This document shows positions 50,901 through 61,253 of a stretch of DNA of 64,000 nucleotides, piece after piece. Positions within the stretch are counted from its first letter, which is position 1. Each line of letters opens with the position of its first letter. Under the pieces are notes generated by a model that had not been told where the DNA came from, did not search any database, and saw nothing but the letters and a program-made list of their open reading frames with translations. This DNA comes from Pagrus major. Lineage: Eukaryota; Chordata; Actinopteri; Spariformes; Sparidae. The translations under genes were made by a program, and so were the position numbers. Where the stretch lies: the NCBI RefSeq assembly GCF_040436345.1, contig NC_133223.1, positions 6,490,847 through 6,554,846 on the forward strand, read 5' to 3'.

Positions 50901-53900
50901 ACGGAAGAAGAGCGGATGAGGACAATTGAGGACAAGGTTACGGTGTGTCTATGTGGGTTGGACAACAGTCCTGCTGGCTGTGATGCCATTATAGCTGACC
51001 CAGACCTGAGGAGGAGCAGAGGGAGGTCAGGGCCCAGGAGGAGGAGGAGGAACAGTGACAGAGTGTCAGCAGTCTGTTCAGTGTGCAGTTGGACACTTCC
51101 TACTATTGCAAAAAAGCAATCTGTAAGCAGCTTGTCTCTCTAGAAACAGTGTCCTGCTTATTGTGGATAACTCACATAACCCTGTTACCAAAGCTTTCCA
51201 TTTCTAAGAAAACACCTCTGTATCTCGGCAGCACATACAGCTGGGTTAAATGTCTGACCGTCAAAAACCTGCAAAAATATGCTGCATTTGTTTCAAATGT
51301 ATTACAATTGTTTCTTCATTGTAAATGATAATATCAGCTTAACAATTTGAGCGGGAAGTTGAATTTTTGATACCCAGACATTTCAGAATCTCTTATTTGG
51401 TTTGTCCCCCTCATGCTTTAATGACAGCTGTCAGATGATGCTGGGATAACTCCAGCTCAGCGCAGGCTGCCATTAAAGCAAAAGGGGGACAGACCAAATA
51501 CTGACATATTCTGAAATTCATGGACATTTTTCAAAGATTCAACTTCTCAATCAAATTGTTCGTATGATATTATCATTTCCAATGAAAACATAGTATTACA
51601 TTCAAAACAAATGCAACAAAGACGCGTCTTGACTAGTGATCTTACACTTATTGACCTTACTCTACATTAAAACCTCAGCAAAGGAACACAGCTTTAAAAG
51701 GCTGTCATACTATAAAGCCTTAAATAATGTAGTCTTGTGTTCCACTTTAAGTGAGTGTCTTTATAGTCATGACGAGAAAACTCTCATGGCCTTGTTCTTG
51801 GAAACATTTCCCCCCTGATGAGGGTCAAGGTGCTTCCATGAAGAGCTTGGTAGGCTGTAAAGTAGAAAGCGAGCCGAGCTGTCCCACCTGCTGCAGACAG
51901 CAAAAGGTTTTCAGTCAAAGTAGGCCAGAGCAAGAGCAGCCTGTGTATGTATATATATAAACCCACATAGGGTGCTGCTACACCTGCAGTAGCCCAGATT
52001 TTACCCTTGGCTTTTAGGGACAGGTAACAGCCTTGCAGACAGCATGAAGGGAGAAAGTGTGCTTCATGCCCTAGTTCACCAACTGTCTGCTGCAGTCTAC
52101 GGTCTAAACAGTGCAAAATCAAGAAGAGCTGTGTCTCAAAACTAGCCTGAACTCAAAACCACATCCAGGCTATATGTAAAATCACAAATACACTTAGAAA
52201 CCTGAAGAAATGAAAAAAGTGGAAGCGTGCAGCAGTAATGAGCCAGTTCCCCTCACATCTCGTGTGTCCAGGCTGCAGGAACTCACCCTGGAGACAAAAC
52301 ACGATGAACCGCCGTTGGAGGTAGACATCTTCATCTGGCTCCTCCCCCTCTCTGATTCCTTGTCGCCGAGGCCGACCGCTGAGGACGGACGGCTGTGCGA
52401 GGACGCAGCGGGCCGGTTCCCAGAGGTGGAGCGGTTTCTGGTCAGTGACGAGCTGCAGCCTGCTCCGCCCTTCTCCTTCTGGTACTCAATGGGAGACTGA
52501 AGCGCTACAATCACACACAGATGGAACGTTTATATTCCCCTTCTGTGTTTTTGATCCTGCTTATTGTACGACAGTTTAAGCATAGTACAACAACAGTTTG
52601 GGATATTTTAGCCCATTAGTCATACACTTTACATGATGTCTGTTTGAGAAGAATGCAGTGCTGTTGTTCATTTAAATGTCTGCTTTCTCGGCAGCAGATG
52701 TTTAATTCTCTTCAGCACCCTTTGAAAAAATACTTGCAGAGACGTATAACTTTCTCAAAATAGTCACAGTGAACACTGCCTTTGTTTTTTCCCCACCTTA
52801 AAGTTGCATTAGGATCAGGTTAAGTTACAGTTTCATGTGAGGAAATGATTTCTTTGTACAGTCAAGTGCAATCAAGAAACATCAAAAAAGCCACCGATGT
52901 AAAAAATGACTAAAGTGAATTTTCTTTCTAAGCATTTTACACTGTAGTCTGACTGGGGCTGGTTCATTACCTCTTTTTGGGGGAAGAGAAAGTACATCAT
53001 GCTTCAGAAGAGAATTCTGCAGGTGTGTGTGGATCTGTGGATCTGTTTGTGTGTGTGTGTGTGTGTTGTCTCACCTGACAGAAAGTTGCTCTGAGCATCC
53101 AGGACCTCCTGGATGTGTCGGACCCAGACCTGCTTGATGTCGACGTTGGCGGCCTGCAGGGTGAAACGCTCCGACGAGCCGCGACACGACAAGACGAACT
53201 TACAGGGATCGTTATCCATGCTGTCCTCCAGACCCAGGTAGGATATCTGTGGGGGGGGGGCAAGGTGAAAGTTATAGTGTGCTTTTAATTTAGAGGTTCT
53301 TTGTTTTATGCACAGCGTGACTGTATAACAGTAGAATCTCCATCAGGCCAAACTGACCCCCTTTTTTAGTATATAAAATGTTCTAATGTAATAAGGTTAT
53401 AAAACATAAAAGATATTAAAAAAGTATTTACATCAACAGTGCTTTCCTAAACAACAGATGTCCGGTGTTGCCTGCTTGCACACAGATGACTGTGTATCCT
53501 CTGGGTGAAATCCAGGACGATATCAAAGGATAGCTTCTCTCAGCCATTTTCATTACTTGCCTTTTCCCATCAAATTAACAGCCATCTAAACACATACTGT
53601 CAAGATTGACTCTTCTTTTCGTTAAATGTGTTAAAAATTTGGGGGAAAACTTGTTTTTGAAGACTGGAGTCAGGAGTACTTTGTCTTACTTTTTCCTCAT
53701 TTTTTTCTTATTTTTTAAGAGCAACTGAGCACGTAACTTGCTTTAGCTTCAACATCATCGTAGCATTAATGATCACATCTGAGTTTTTTGGGTGAAGTGT
53801 CTTGGGTTATGTCAGATTTTTCAAGTGGACAAATTACTGGATTTTCTCTGGAAAAAAACTTCTGTATATAATTGAATACACATAAAGTGGGAGCAGGGTT

Positions 53901-56900
53901 AGTAGTGAGTGTAATAAAGTGACTCAAAAACTGAAAAACTGGATTTAGCGTTGAGTTACTCTTTACAAGGCCTAATGATATCCTCCCAAAACAGGAGCCT
54001 ATCCTGTGTGTACCTTGATGCTCTTCTTGAACTGGTACCCGGGCGTGGTCGATCCTTTCCTGAGCAGCTCGCTGAAGATGACGATCTGTTCAAAGAGGAA
54101 AACTCGTCGTTCTTTGGAGCGCGACAGGACGCCGGCGTCCTGCTCTGTTACAAAGAAGGTTTCCTGCTGTAGCAGTTTGCCCTGACACGTCAGCTTGCCC
54201 TGCAGACACATGGGATAGGTCAACACAATCAATTTAGTGCTTACCGGTCACTTTGTATAACCTGTACTAACAGGTGGAGGGTGCACTGCAATGTACAGGA
54301 AGTGTACGTACCTCGTATCCCTGCAGCCGACCCAGGTTCATCATGTCATTACACAGTTTAGGGACCTGAGACATCAAATCTACAGCTTTCTGTAAGAGCC
54401 AGAGAGAGAGAGGGATTTAAATCCTTGGCTGGAAGATGAGTCATGCAAACTGTGACATTTCAGCACCTATGTTGTGTTTTTACCTCTATTTGTTCGCAGT
54501 CCAAGCCTGCCTTGGAACTGAACTTCAGGAAGTCCTGAGGAGAACAATGACCACAGACTCAACACACTGTGAATACATCATGTCAGATTAATAAATACAC
54601 ACTGTCCTCTTGGCTTGCGACTAAAATCTGCTCCATGGGACTCCCAACACTCAAAACACTTCAGTTCAATACATTTACAGCTTGTGGAGCCTCCAAATAA
54701 CCATCTATTACTGCCCTCAAATCAGTAAACAGTCTTGTCTCTAAACTTGAACCTATTTTTAAAAATTCCTTAATAGTGCTGGTAATCCCGAGGGAGAGGA
54801 TTCTTTTTATACAACACTAATTATTACTCAAGTTTCTGAAAGTGCCCCGATGTACAGTATATACTGTCGTTATGCCACAAAGCGATGGAGAGTTACCAGT
54901 TGCATTAAGGTTCCATAAAACATTTTAAAAGTCTTTATATTGCATTATAGTAAAGATGATCTTTTATAAAGCCTGTAATTACTACATTTGCATGAGGGGG
55001 CAGGGATTTTTTTCCCATAATTAATCTGATTCAAAATAAATAAGAATGTGAGTGTATGCTACCTTCAGGAGCAGCTGGTATTTGGTGATCCTCTGGATTG
55101 GTTTGATGAGGAAGTCACTGATAGTCAACCTGGACTGGATGTCCTGCTGGATTGCCTGGAAGACAAACACCAAAAGCATCAGAACGCTTCTTTTAATCCA
55201 TTTCTTAGATTCAAGTTTCTCTTATACATCCAGTCAGTTAAATATCAACTGCATAAGATAATATAACATAAAACGTCACGTAAAAACATCACTTACGTCA
55301 AAAAATGTGTCATATTCTGCTACGATGAACTCAGACTTCGGCTTATTCTGACAATAAATCACATACATGTGGAGTCTCCTCTCCTGTAACACACACACAC
55401 ACACACACACACAGTTTTAGTGAGCAGATCACAGGGGGCTTAGGGATTTTTCCAGGTCAACAGGACATGTTCATCATCATCCACACCATAGTGGTCCACT
55501 CACGTGTTTGATGAAGAGCTCAGGAAGGTGTTCATTGTCTTCCAGACATTTCTCCAGCTCTCCTACGAAGAACCTGACAGAGCCAGCAGAGAGGTGTCAT
55601 CAGTCAGCACATGCAAACAGTACGAGCTCCACCCGACCCCTCCTCCCATTCACACCATGACTGAACTTACTCTCTGTGCCAGTCGTAGATCTGGTGGATG
55701 TTCCCAAAGACGATTTTGTCTTTTCCTTTCATGTCGTCGGGGACGCCCTTTTCCTCAATCCTCTTCATGAAGCCCTGCAGGGTCACACAAGGTCAGCTGG
55801 TTGCTCTGCTTACTTCTCCTCAGTTAGAGATGTCAGATTAACATCAAACCAAATGTTTTACATCTAGCCACAACAGAACAGCCCTGAGACTGTTGCTGAG
55901 CACACAGTGCTTCTGTCAGCCTCTTTCATATCAAAGACACATTGATCTGAGGTTCTGTGCTCTTCATTAATGTACCAATTACAGTGAAAGATGATGGAGT
56001 TAGACAATGACGATGAGGAAAGTCTTTATGGGCCTGTGCAGAGTAGATAATACTGACTGGTGGTTGCAGGATAATCAGGCACAGATAAGCAGTAAGTGTC
56101 TCACCTCCACCACGATGCCCAGGTCTTTAACGTAGTCCTTCTCCGTCTGAATCAGCTCGTTCAGAACAAACCTAAGCAGAATAACAGTAACATCAGCTGA
56201 GGACATGTCATCACTGTCAGCCTCTTGTTTCTGCTGCAGCAAGGCAGCTACTAGTCAAAATGCAATGTGGTGGTTGTGGCAGTAATAGTAGTAGCAGAAG
56301 GAGTAAGGCTGTACTCACATCCGTCCTCTCATAGCTTTGGCTCTCTGCTCCAGTTCAGGATTTCGTGGCTGGACAGGTGTGGTTTGCTCTGGTGGAGACA
56401 GAGAGGCGAAGCCAGGGTACGCTCCTGGTTCCAGAGTCTGAGGAGAGGAGAGGAGGAGGTCAGGGTTTAGAGGTGAAATAAATACAACAATTGTTTGTCA
56501 TAGATTTAGAAAAGCAGCTACAGCTACAAGTCTTCTTTTTGTTGAGTCCGTATTTACCAGAATCACAGATGTGGCTTTACAATATGAACAACAGTCTGTA
56601 CCCTCTATCCAAAACCCACCAGCATCAGCATAATGACACTATAGTTCACGACAGCAGAGGGCAGCAGAAGCTCGTCTTTGGTAGCCATAAGGAACATGTT
56701 GAAGGGCTGTGGTATTGTCAGTGTGTGCTGGTTTTGCTGTTAGATTTAATAACATCATTTCGTACAGTAAATCATACACAAAGGTTACACATTGTGTTGG
56801 CAAATGAGATGCAACAGAAACTGATTTAGCTATTGGAAAAATAATGTTTCTTCCTCCAACCTAAACAAATGTACTGTTTTTCAGGGAGCTGGCTGGCCCT

Positions 56901-59772
56901 GCTGTGATCTCAGTCCCATTCAGAGCAATATCTTTGTATTTTAAAGTGGATGTCAGGCAGGACAAGGTCTCTGTCACTCTACTTACAATCAGCTCGGTGT
57001 GAAATTGGACTTTTGCATCTAAATGGAGTTTATTCATTTGATAGATGGAGACATGCTAACACAAGCATATACTGAAGGTCTGTTTAGGAACCAATACAAC
57101 AAATGAAAAAAAATGACAGTCATCAGAGGAGTAGACCCATAAAAGCTCATCAAATTTGTCGCTGTAATGTCGTGCTGGTGTTCTCATTTGAACCCTGTCT
57201 GTAGCCTTTATTGGTTTATTTTGGCAAACTGGCACCATTTCAAGTATTCAGAATGGCATGTACCCATTGATGCACAGCACATCACTGGATTATTTTTATT
57301 CTGAAGAAAACTTAAAAATGTGCTGACTCTCAGGCAAGAAGCACCTTTTACTTATGATTCCTTATTTGTCGCCATGGACATCAGAGACAAACATCCATTG
57401 CTTCCTCGGGAAGCGTATGTCACACTGAATGATATCAATCTGTGTTTCAGGTCTATGTTTTCAGATTTGACTGAGTTATGACTCTGAGAAAGTAAGTTTA
57501 CAGTATGTCTGCCTTACCTTCAATTGTCCAGGATATAGTGTCACAAACTATATCCTGTGTTTCATAATGGTTCATTGTTCTGGTCTGAATTTTAGTAAAA
57601 TTACAGAGAAACACAGAGAAAAAGTAATTCATCACTTTCCCCTGTGATGTTAATCCCACTGAAATGGAGCATTACAGTGTTTTAGTATGAATAAATATAC
57701 TAAAAGTACTGAAGATATGAACACAAATGAAGAGATGATATATAATTCACAAGAACACTAATGTACATGCAGGACTGTTGTTATTCCATATCTTCACTAT
57801 TATATTCATTTTGTGAAAAGAGCACGACATGTTGCAGAGGTGTCGCGGAGATGGCGGGTGAACAGGTTGTGTTCAGTCCCTCATTTTGAGGACAACTCAT
57901 CTGCACAACATGTGTTTTTGGTCTGTGCTCATTTTAAAGAGAAGCCGTTTGTGACACATGCACACGATCACACACACTCACCATCTTGGTTTTAACCAGT
58001 TTTTCTATGGCGCTAACCAGCTCGGCAGCGCTGGGCACCTCAGAGGACGACTGCAGAGACGTTAGCAAGGATGAAGACTGAGAGAGGAAGAGGAGAAGAG
58101 GGTCAAAAGCAACAGCGTGTTAGAAAGATTAGGAGTGGAGGAGAGAAGGCAGGAAGAAAGACAGAAGGTCGTGGCAAAGAATTAAAGAAACAACAGCAGT
58201 GAAAGAGAGAAAAGCTGTTAGGTAGCAGAGGACAGCAGCAGATCAGAGCGGAGCTACACATGTGCACACTGCAGGGTTTAAACCTGAAGACGTCAACACC
58301 ACCGATACAGCTGTTCTAAACCTTAATCAAACTAACAAATTACGCTACTGTATATAATAGAAATAAACAAATGAGTGACATGTATAAAAGCGACTGAAAA
58401 CAGATTGAAATTAAGAAAATCCAGAATTTACACAAATTGAATTAAAAAGACTGAGAAACACTGATATGAAAAAAATCATTCTAAAATAAAAGCTAAAAAT
58501 CTAAACTGAAAGCAGCAGCACAGTAAAGTTAGGATTGAATAAACGAAGCTGATGTTAGTGGACACAAACAGGCTTCAGTCTACATGTGAATCTAACGCTG
58601 ACTGGAGATCAGTTTCAGTCTCTAATAAAAGACGACATCAGGACAGACCAGCAGTGAAAGCCTCCCCCTCCTCCCTCCCGTCTCCTCTCACCTTGTCGTC
58701 CTGAGCCGACGGGTCCTTGATGATCTCCATGGGGGGAGGCAGAGGGGTGTGAGCCTCCTCGTCCTGCTCCTCCTCCCCGCCGCTCTGCATCCCAGAGGAC
58801 GTCTTAGACAGGAGGTTACCGTCTTTACTGAGGACTCTCTGAAGGAGACAGACACACGACACAGAGTCAATTAGAGAGGACAAAACTCACTATTTACTAT
58901 CTTGTTATAAACATCACTTTGTTGGTCACAATCAATAAATGTTGGCATAAATAAATGGGGCAATAAATATATAAATAAACAAATATATAAAATTATACAA
59001 ATTAGTCAATAAAGTTCAATAAATATATTAACTTTGATTTATTTCAGGGGAACACATTTATTTAAGGTTAATAATAAAAAAGAAAAAATTTACCTGTGAA
59101 TAAAGTTATTTTAAAAAACAAAAAAACATGTTTATATATTGAACTATATTGATTCATTTATGTGTTTATATGTTTTTTTTTTATTTTTATATTGCCTCAC
59201 AAGTTAGTTTTGTTTGTAGGATAAAATTCTCTGAGCGTGTGAGTTAACTCTGGCAGGCTGATCAACTCCTCAAACACAAAGCTGCATTTGAGTTACATCC
59301 AGATTTGTTCTGTTAACAGAGGTCTGTGCTGCAGAATGTTTACATGCACTCAGCTGCCACAGAATGCCGTTTGAAGAAGCTGAAGAGGAACTCTGACTTG
59401 TGTTTCATTATTGTAACGAATGCTTTGTTGCTTCCCTACGTAACAAACAAAAACAACTTTGGATTGATTGATCTGTTGAACACATGTTTTTCTTCTCACA
59501 TCAGCTCCCCAATATTACTTATTGTCCTCATGTTAATCTTTAAAACCTCTGTTCCTGTTCCACAGCGTGTCCCTCATGGTCATTAAACTACAAGAATGAA
59601 GAAAAACAGCATTGTTTTCATCACACTGCCATGTTATCTTGCTTTATCAATTAGTTTTATTTTTAGGGTTTCAGTTGTAAAAAAAAAAGTTGCTGAGTTT
59701 TGACAACAAATGAGGACCAGGAAGTCAGCTTCCACTGTCAGTAATCTGTGAGTCATTTTGGAGTTTTATCAA

Positions 59773-59816
<44 letters not shown>

Positions 59817-61253
59817 TGTCTGTCTGTGTGTGATGGTGTGTGGGATGTATATGTGTGTGTGTGTGTGTGGGATGTATGTGTGTCAGACCCATTACACATG
59901 GAAAGAGGAAATTAAGCTGTTACTGTCCATTACTTGAAAGTAGACAGTATTAATACCTCATGTAGGCAGGAACAGACAAAACCAGAAAACTTCGTAGCAA
60001 CATTACTGAACTAAATAATGCTGTTTCACCATTTTGATTTGTTTTTGAAAATTAGTGTGTGAGCACATACATTGTACCTACTATATTAAACAAATAATAA
60101 GAAAATTATATTTACAACCAATCAGCTCTATTACATTTCAGTAACACTATCATTTGGGGGAAATTGTCAGAAAACCTGACAGCTTCAGAGTCGTTGAATA
60201 TTAATGCAATACTTTCACTTTTAACAGATCTATTCTAGATTTCCTGCTATCCTTATTTGAGTTAGATAGCAAAGTGATGGCAATATTTCCTGCAAGAATG
60301 AATCAGAACTAAGAATAACTAAGCAAAAACACTGACAAAGTCTCAAAAAAGGGGAACTGGCGTTAAGCAATTAAATGTCAACCGTTTTGTGAAATACCAG
60401 CTATTTAAAACCAAATGACAGCTGAAACATCTGACGGCCTACCTCATCGATGATGTCATCCTGCAGGCCAAGGTCAGGCTGTCCCAGGTCGATACTCTTC
60501 CTGCTCTCCTCTCTTCCTGATCCTGGTCCTGTCAATCAGATCATTACTCAAACACTCAGAGTAAATATATGAAGAGGTTTTGGAGCATGTAGGGTGTTCC
60601 AGCCTAATTCCAAAGTCCTACTTGAAATAAGTTATCTATCACAGTGAACATTTAGTCACATTTCTTATGTCAAAGTTGTGTTATTGTTACACAATGATGG
60701 AGTGAAAACTTTTCCTGTTGGTGCCTTAAAGAACGCTAAATTAGAAATGAAATTAGATATTTAAAATCAGCCAATCATTAATTCTTAACACTTGCAACAG
60801 TTTTACAAGATACATTTTCATTGTACTAAACTAAACTCAAACCGACGGCTACATGATAGAAAAAACAATCTAATACATTCTGGTATGCTTTGAAATGTGG
60901 CAGCTTGTGGCAGAATCCAATCAGAGCTTCTTTTGGCTCAGTAAGGTCTCATTATTCTGCTGATGCCGATTTGTTTGCTACAGATTTATGTTGACTGAGC
61001 TCAACTTGTGGTCTGAATACAACCAGAACCTGTTGTTTTGTCTTACCAGTCTTCTTCTGTTTGTTATTGGGAAGTTTCTTGACGGAGCTGCCGTGGCTGA
61101 GGCGGCGGACTGGACTGGTCAGCCATTTTCTCAGAGTGTTTCCAGAGCGTTTGGGACCAGGGGAGCTGGACTGCAGGGAGCTGAGGGAAGGCTGCGGCTG
61201 AAGGTTCGCCACTGACTCGGTCTTTCCATCAGAGCCACTAACAGGATAATTTT
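39819..61253 (-). CDS. kalrn: Kalirin, 3' part (second GEF domain to kinase), 28 exons
   Basis: Kalirin is a neuronal Rho-family guanine nucleotide exchange factor controlling actin in spines, and its long form ends in a CaMK-like Ser/Thr kinase domain. Twenty-eight exons join without a stop into 1,289 codons including the terminator, with matching phases at every junction. In order: Ser-rich linker, DH ([18 protein letters not shown]), PH ([20 protein letters not shown]), SH3 ([20 protein letters not shown]), linker, Ig ([19 protein letters not shown]), FN3 ([22 protein letters not shown]), and kinase (VAVKFV; HLDLKPEN; DFG; APE). The Ig-FN3-kinase tail favours kalirin over Trio, which I recall as lacking FN3. 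Obscurin and SPEG also combine Ig, FN3 and kinase but do not have this DH-PH-SH3 order. Upstream exons should lie past 64000. Teleosts may have kalrna and kalrnb; the copy is not resolved. Confidence 0.95.
40629..40767 (-). CDS. kalrn: kalrn exon: kinase hinge and catalytic loop
   Basis: Encodes [20 protein letters not shown] and [15 protein letters not shown], with the catalytic Asp in HLDLK. The acceptor (gtcag) directly follows a short sense (TG)n tract. Donor aag|gtgaga. Confidence 0.96.
40768..40788. repeat. Short (CA)n at a splice acceptor
   Basis: Sense-strand (TG)n abutting the kinase exon at 40767. Confidence 0.9.
40933..41081 (-). CDS. kalrn: kalrn exon: kinase N-lobe with catalytic Lys
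   Basis: Acceptor gttcag, donor gagct|gtaagt. Encodes [20 protein letters not shown] (VAVK Lys), with the helix C Glu in HEAD, and [14 protein letters not shown]. Confidence 0.96.
41467..41518 (-). CDS. kalrn: kalrn exon: kinase glycine loop
   Basis: Acceptor caccag, donor gag|gtagga. Encodes [17 protein letters not shown], with Gly, Phe and Val of the P-loop in place. Confidence 0.94.
41646..41724 (-). CDS. kalrn: kalrn exon: kinase start
   Basis: Acceptor tgtccag, donor gaag|gtgaac. Encodes [20 protein letters not shown] and ISEIGR; the following exon completes the glycine loop IGRGRFSVV. Confidence 0.94.
41886..41930. repeat. (GT)n microsatellite past a splice donor
   Basis: Uninterrupted GT, nine bases into the intron after the FN3 exon ending at 41939. 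Confidence 0.95.
41939..42100 (-). CDS. kalrn: kalrn exon: fibronectin III, second half
   Basis: Acceptor gccctcag, donor agca|gtaggt. Encodes [20 protein letters not shown], then [20 protein letters not shown], the F/G-strand signature of FN3. A (GT)n tract begins in the intron just past the donor. Confidence 0.94.
42198..42329 (-). CDS. kalrn: kalrn exon: fibronectin III, first half
   Basis: Acceptor cctgcag, donor gaag|gtgtgt, the donor lying at the edge of a TG tract. Encodes [20 protein letters not shown] and [10 protein letters not shown]. Confidence 0.93.
42484..42605 (-). CDS. kalrn: kalrn exon: Ig-like domain, second half
   Basis: Acceptor ctctccag, donor caag|gtaaca. Encodes [20 protein letters not shown] and [17 protein letters not shown], with the DTGIYTC signature of I-set domains. 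Confidence 0.95.
42762..42924 (-). CDS. kalrn: kalrn exon: Ig-like domain, first half
   Basis: Acceptor gtgcag, donor tcag|gtaaca. Encodes [20 protein letters not shown] and [20 protein letters not shown]. The Trp common in this Ig strand is Leu here (VTLKGPD). Confidence 0.94.
42950..44489. other. kalrn intron with dispersed repeats
   Basis: 43520-43790 is a common fish repeat (aaaggaacagttcacccaaa; cttcacctgactttccatca), a relative of the 38683-39006 foldback element. The rest shows no coding signal. Confidence 0.55.
44490..44517 (-). CDS. kalrn: kalrn micro-exon: LLNPNFIQE
   Basis: A 28-bp exon with acceptor tttttcag and donor gaag|gtaagg. The translation matches the kalirin NPNFIQEVAPEFL junction, which the next exon completes. 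Confidence 0.92.
44791..44853 (-). CDS. kalrn: kalrn exon: [10 protein letters not shown] acidic linker
   Basis: Acceptor ccaccag, donor gag|gtacac. Encodes [20 protein letters not shown] and E, an acidic patch as in kalirin. Confidence 0.88.
44854..46801. other. kalrn intron, with a possible alternative 3' UTR
   Basis: 44930-45180 is strongly purine-rich on the plus strand. A minus-strand AATAAA lies at 46214-46219, downstream of the exon at 46802 and the in-frame stop at 46718. No further exon was seen. Confidence 0.45.
46205..46801 (-). other. Candidate alternative terminal exon extension of kalrn
   Basis: Reading past the donor at 46801, the frame continues [20 protein letters not shown] and stops at 46718; AATAAA follows at 46219-46214. 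This would give a kalirin ending after the basic linker, without Ig, FN3 and kinase. Supported only by frame and signal. Confidence 0.3.
46802..46958 (-). CDS. kalrn: kalrn exon: [15 protein letters not shown] linker
   Basis: Acceptor cgtacag, donor aaa|gtgagt. Encodes [20 protein letters not shown] and [16 protein letters not shown], the basic linker between SH3 and Ig in kalirin. The open frame runs on through the donor to a stop at 46718. Confidence 0.93.
48583..48788. mobile_element. Miniature inverted-repeat element
   Basis: Termini tttaaaggtgcagtatgtaa and ttacgtattgcacctttaag are inverted copies with two mismatches. About 205 bp, non-coding, with TTAGC-rich DNA inside. Confidence 0.75.
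49680..49716. repeat. (AAC)n microsatellite
   Basis: About ten acaacaaca repeats. Confidence 0.9.
50280..50312. repeat. (GGA)n tract
   Basis: GGAGGA repeats, pyrimidine-rich on the sense strand. Confidence 0.92.
50527..50810 (-). CDS. kalrn: kalrn exon: SH3 domain
   Basis: Acceptor cctcctcag, donor tcaa|gtaagt. Encodes [10 protein letters not shown], the SH3 domain ([53 protein letters not shown]) and a Ser-rich end. PAAEGWVP and ILGPLTK match kalirin more closely than Trio. Failure to splice gives an immediate stop (AAG TAA). Confidence 0.96.
51284..51614. repeat. Foldback (miniature) element B
   Basis: The left arm (gcatttgtttcaaatgtatt onward) is inverted against the right arm (...attacattcaaaacaaatgc) over about 120 bp each. 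Both halves carry ggtttgtcccc/ggggacagacc and gctttaatg/cattaaagc. Related to 27660-28140. Confidence 0.75.
52287..52504 (-). CDS. kalrn: kalrn exon: ALQSPIEYQ and Ser-rich linker
   Basis: The frame requires the acceptor attgtag, not the nearer cttcag; this gives ALQSPIEYQ as in kalirin. A low-complexity Ser-rich stretch then ends in [14 protein letters not shown]. Donor agg|gtgagt. Confidence 0.92.
53045..53067. repeat. (GT)n past a splice donor
   Basis: Short tract in the intron after the PH exon ending at 53075. Confidence 0.9.
53075..53246 (-). CDS. kalrn: kalrn exon: PH domain, second part
   Basis: Acceptor ccccacag, donor tcag|gtgaga. Encodes [20 protein letters not shown] and the C-terminal PH helix [21 protein letters not shown] (TG)n plus-strand tract lies in the intron about 8 bp past the donor. 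Confidence 0.95.
54014..54199 (-). CDS. kalrn: kalrn exon: PH domain, first part
   Basis: Acceptor gtctgcag, donor aag|gtacac. Encodes [20 protein letters not shown], then [20 protein letters not shown] and the basic end FKKSIK, beta strands of the second PH domain. Confidence 0.96.
54312..54389 (-). CDS. kalrn: kalrn exon: DH-PH junction
   Basis: Acceptor cttacag, donor gag|gtacgt. Encodes [20 protein letters not shown] and RLQGYE. Confidence 0.95.
54484..54534 (-). CDS. kalrn: kalrn exon: DH domain end
   Basis: Acceptor cctcag, donor gag|gtaaaa. Encodes [17 protein letters not shown]. Confidence 0.94.
55063..55155 (-). CDS. kalrn: kalrn exon: DH domain, catalytic helix
   Basis: Acceptor cttccag, donor aag|gtagca. 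Encodes [20 protein letters not shown] and LLK, the most conserved DH helix, which contacts the GTPase switch regions. Confidence 0.96.
55297..55383 (-). CDS. kalrn: kalrn exon: DH domain, YCQNKPKSE
   Basis: Encodes [20 protein letters not shown] and VAEYDTFFD. The acceptor (gttacag) follows a sense-strand (TG)n tract. Donor gac|gtaagt. Confidence 0.95.
55388..55412. repeat. (CA)n at a splice acceptor
   Basis: Sense (TG)n immediately upstream of the DH exon at 55383. Confidence 0.92.
55504..55573 (-). CDS. kalrn: kalrn exon: DH domain, [12 protein letters not shown]
   Basis: Acceptor ctgtcag, donor cac|gtgagt. Encodes [20 protein letters not shown] and IKH. Confidence 0.95.
55671..55774 (-). 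CDS. kalrn: kalrn exon: DH domain, [10 protein letters not shown]
   Basis: Acceptor cctgcag, donor gaga|gtaagt. Encodes [20 protein letters not shown] then [14 protein letters not shown]. Confidence 0.95.
56105..56171 (-). CDS. kalrn: kalrn exon: DH domain start
   Basis: Acceptor gcttag, donor gag|gtgaga. Encodes [20 protein letters not shown] and VE, conserved region 1 of RhoGEF domains. Confidence 0.95.
56319..56437 (-). CDS. kalrn: kalrn exon: linker into the second DH domain
   Basis: Acceptor ctcctcag, donor ggat|gtgagt. Encodes a Pro-rich segment and then [15 protein letters not shown], entering the DH domain. Confidence 0.88.
56438..57981. other. kalrn intron
   Basis: No coding or mobile-element motif is recognised. 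Confidence 0.5.
57982..58077 (-). CDS. kalrn: kalrn exon: [17 protein letters not shown]
   Basis: Acceptor ctctcag, donor atg|gtgagt. Encodes [20 protein letters not shown] and [12 protein letters not shown], a predicted helix conserved in kalirin and Trio. Confidence 0.92.
58692..58838 (-). CDS. kalrn: kalrn exon: [14 protein letters not shown] linker
   Basis: Acceptor ccttcag, donor aag|gtgaga. Encodes [20 protein letters not shown], then a PLPPPMEI proline-rich stretch and ending PSAQDDK, as in the kalirin linker before the second GEF domain. The Pro-rich piece may bind SH3 domains. Confidence 0.92.
58839..60442. other. kalrn intron
   Basis: AT-rich at 58930-59210 (aataaatatataaataaaca). 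A GT tract with ggatgtatgtgtg variants lies at 59776-59882. Nothing else is recognised. Confidence 0.5.
59776..59882. repeat. (GT)n microsatellite, compound
   Basis: GT repeats interrupted by tctgtctgtctg and ggatgtat variants. Confidence 0.93.
60443..60528 (-). CDS. kalrn: kalrn exon: acidic linker
   Basis: Acceptor gacag, donor gag|gtaggc. Encodes [20 protein letters not shown] and E, in frame with neighbours. Confidence 0.8.
61047..61253 (-). CDS. kalrn: kalrn exon: Ser-rich linker with [14 protein letters not shown]
   Basis: First kalrn exon in the window. Acceptor ctttcag, donor actg|gtaaga. Encodes [16 protein letters not shown], later [20 protein letters not shown] and a Lys-rich end ([12 protein letters not shown]). 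The conserved [14 protein letters not shown] motif lies between the first GEF module and the second in kalirin/Trio. Confidence 0.93.

Noticed and set aside
50646..51143. Plus-strand 165-codon frame
   Set aside because: Runs antisense to the SH3 exon and into the adjoining intron; low-complexity Glu/Arg content from purine repeats.
39819..61253. Trio, obscurin or SPEG instead of kalirin
   Set aside because: Trio lacks FN3 as I recall. Obscurin and SPEG do not follow a DH-PH-SH3 module directly with this Ig-FN3-kinase tail. [15 protein letters not shown] and FLVPL fit kalirin.
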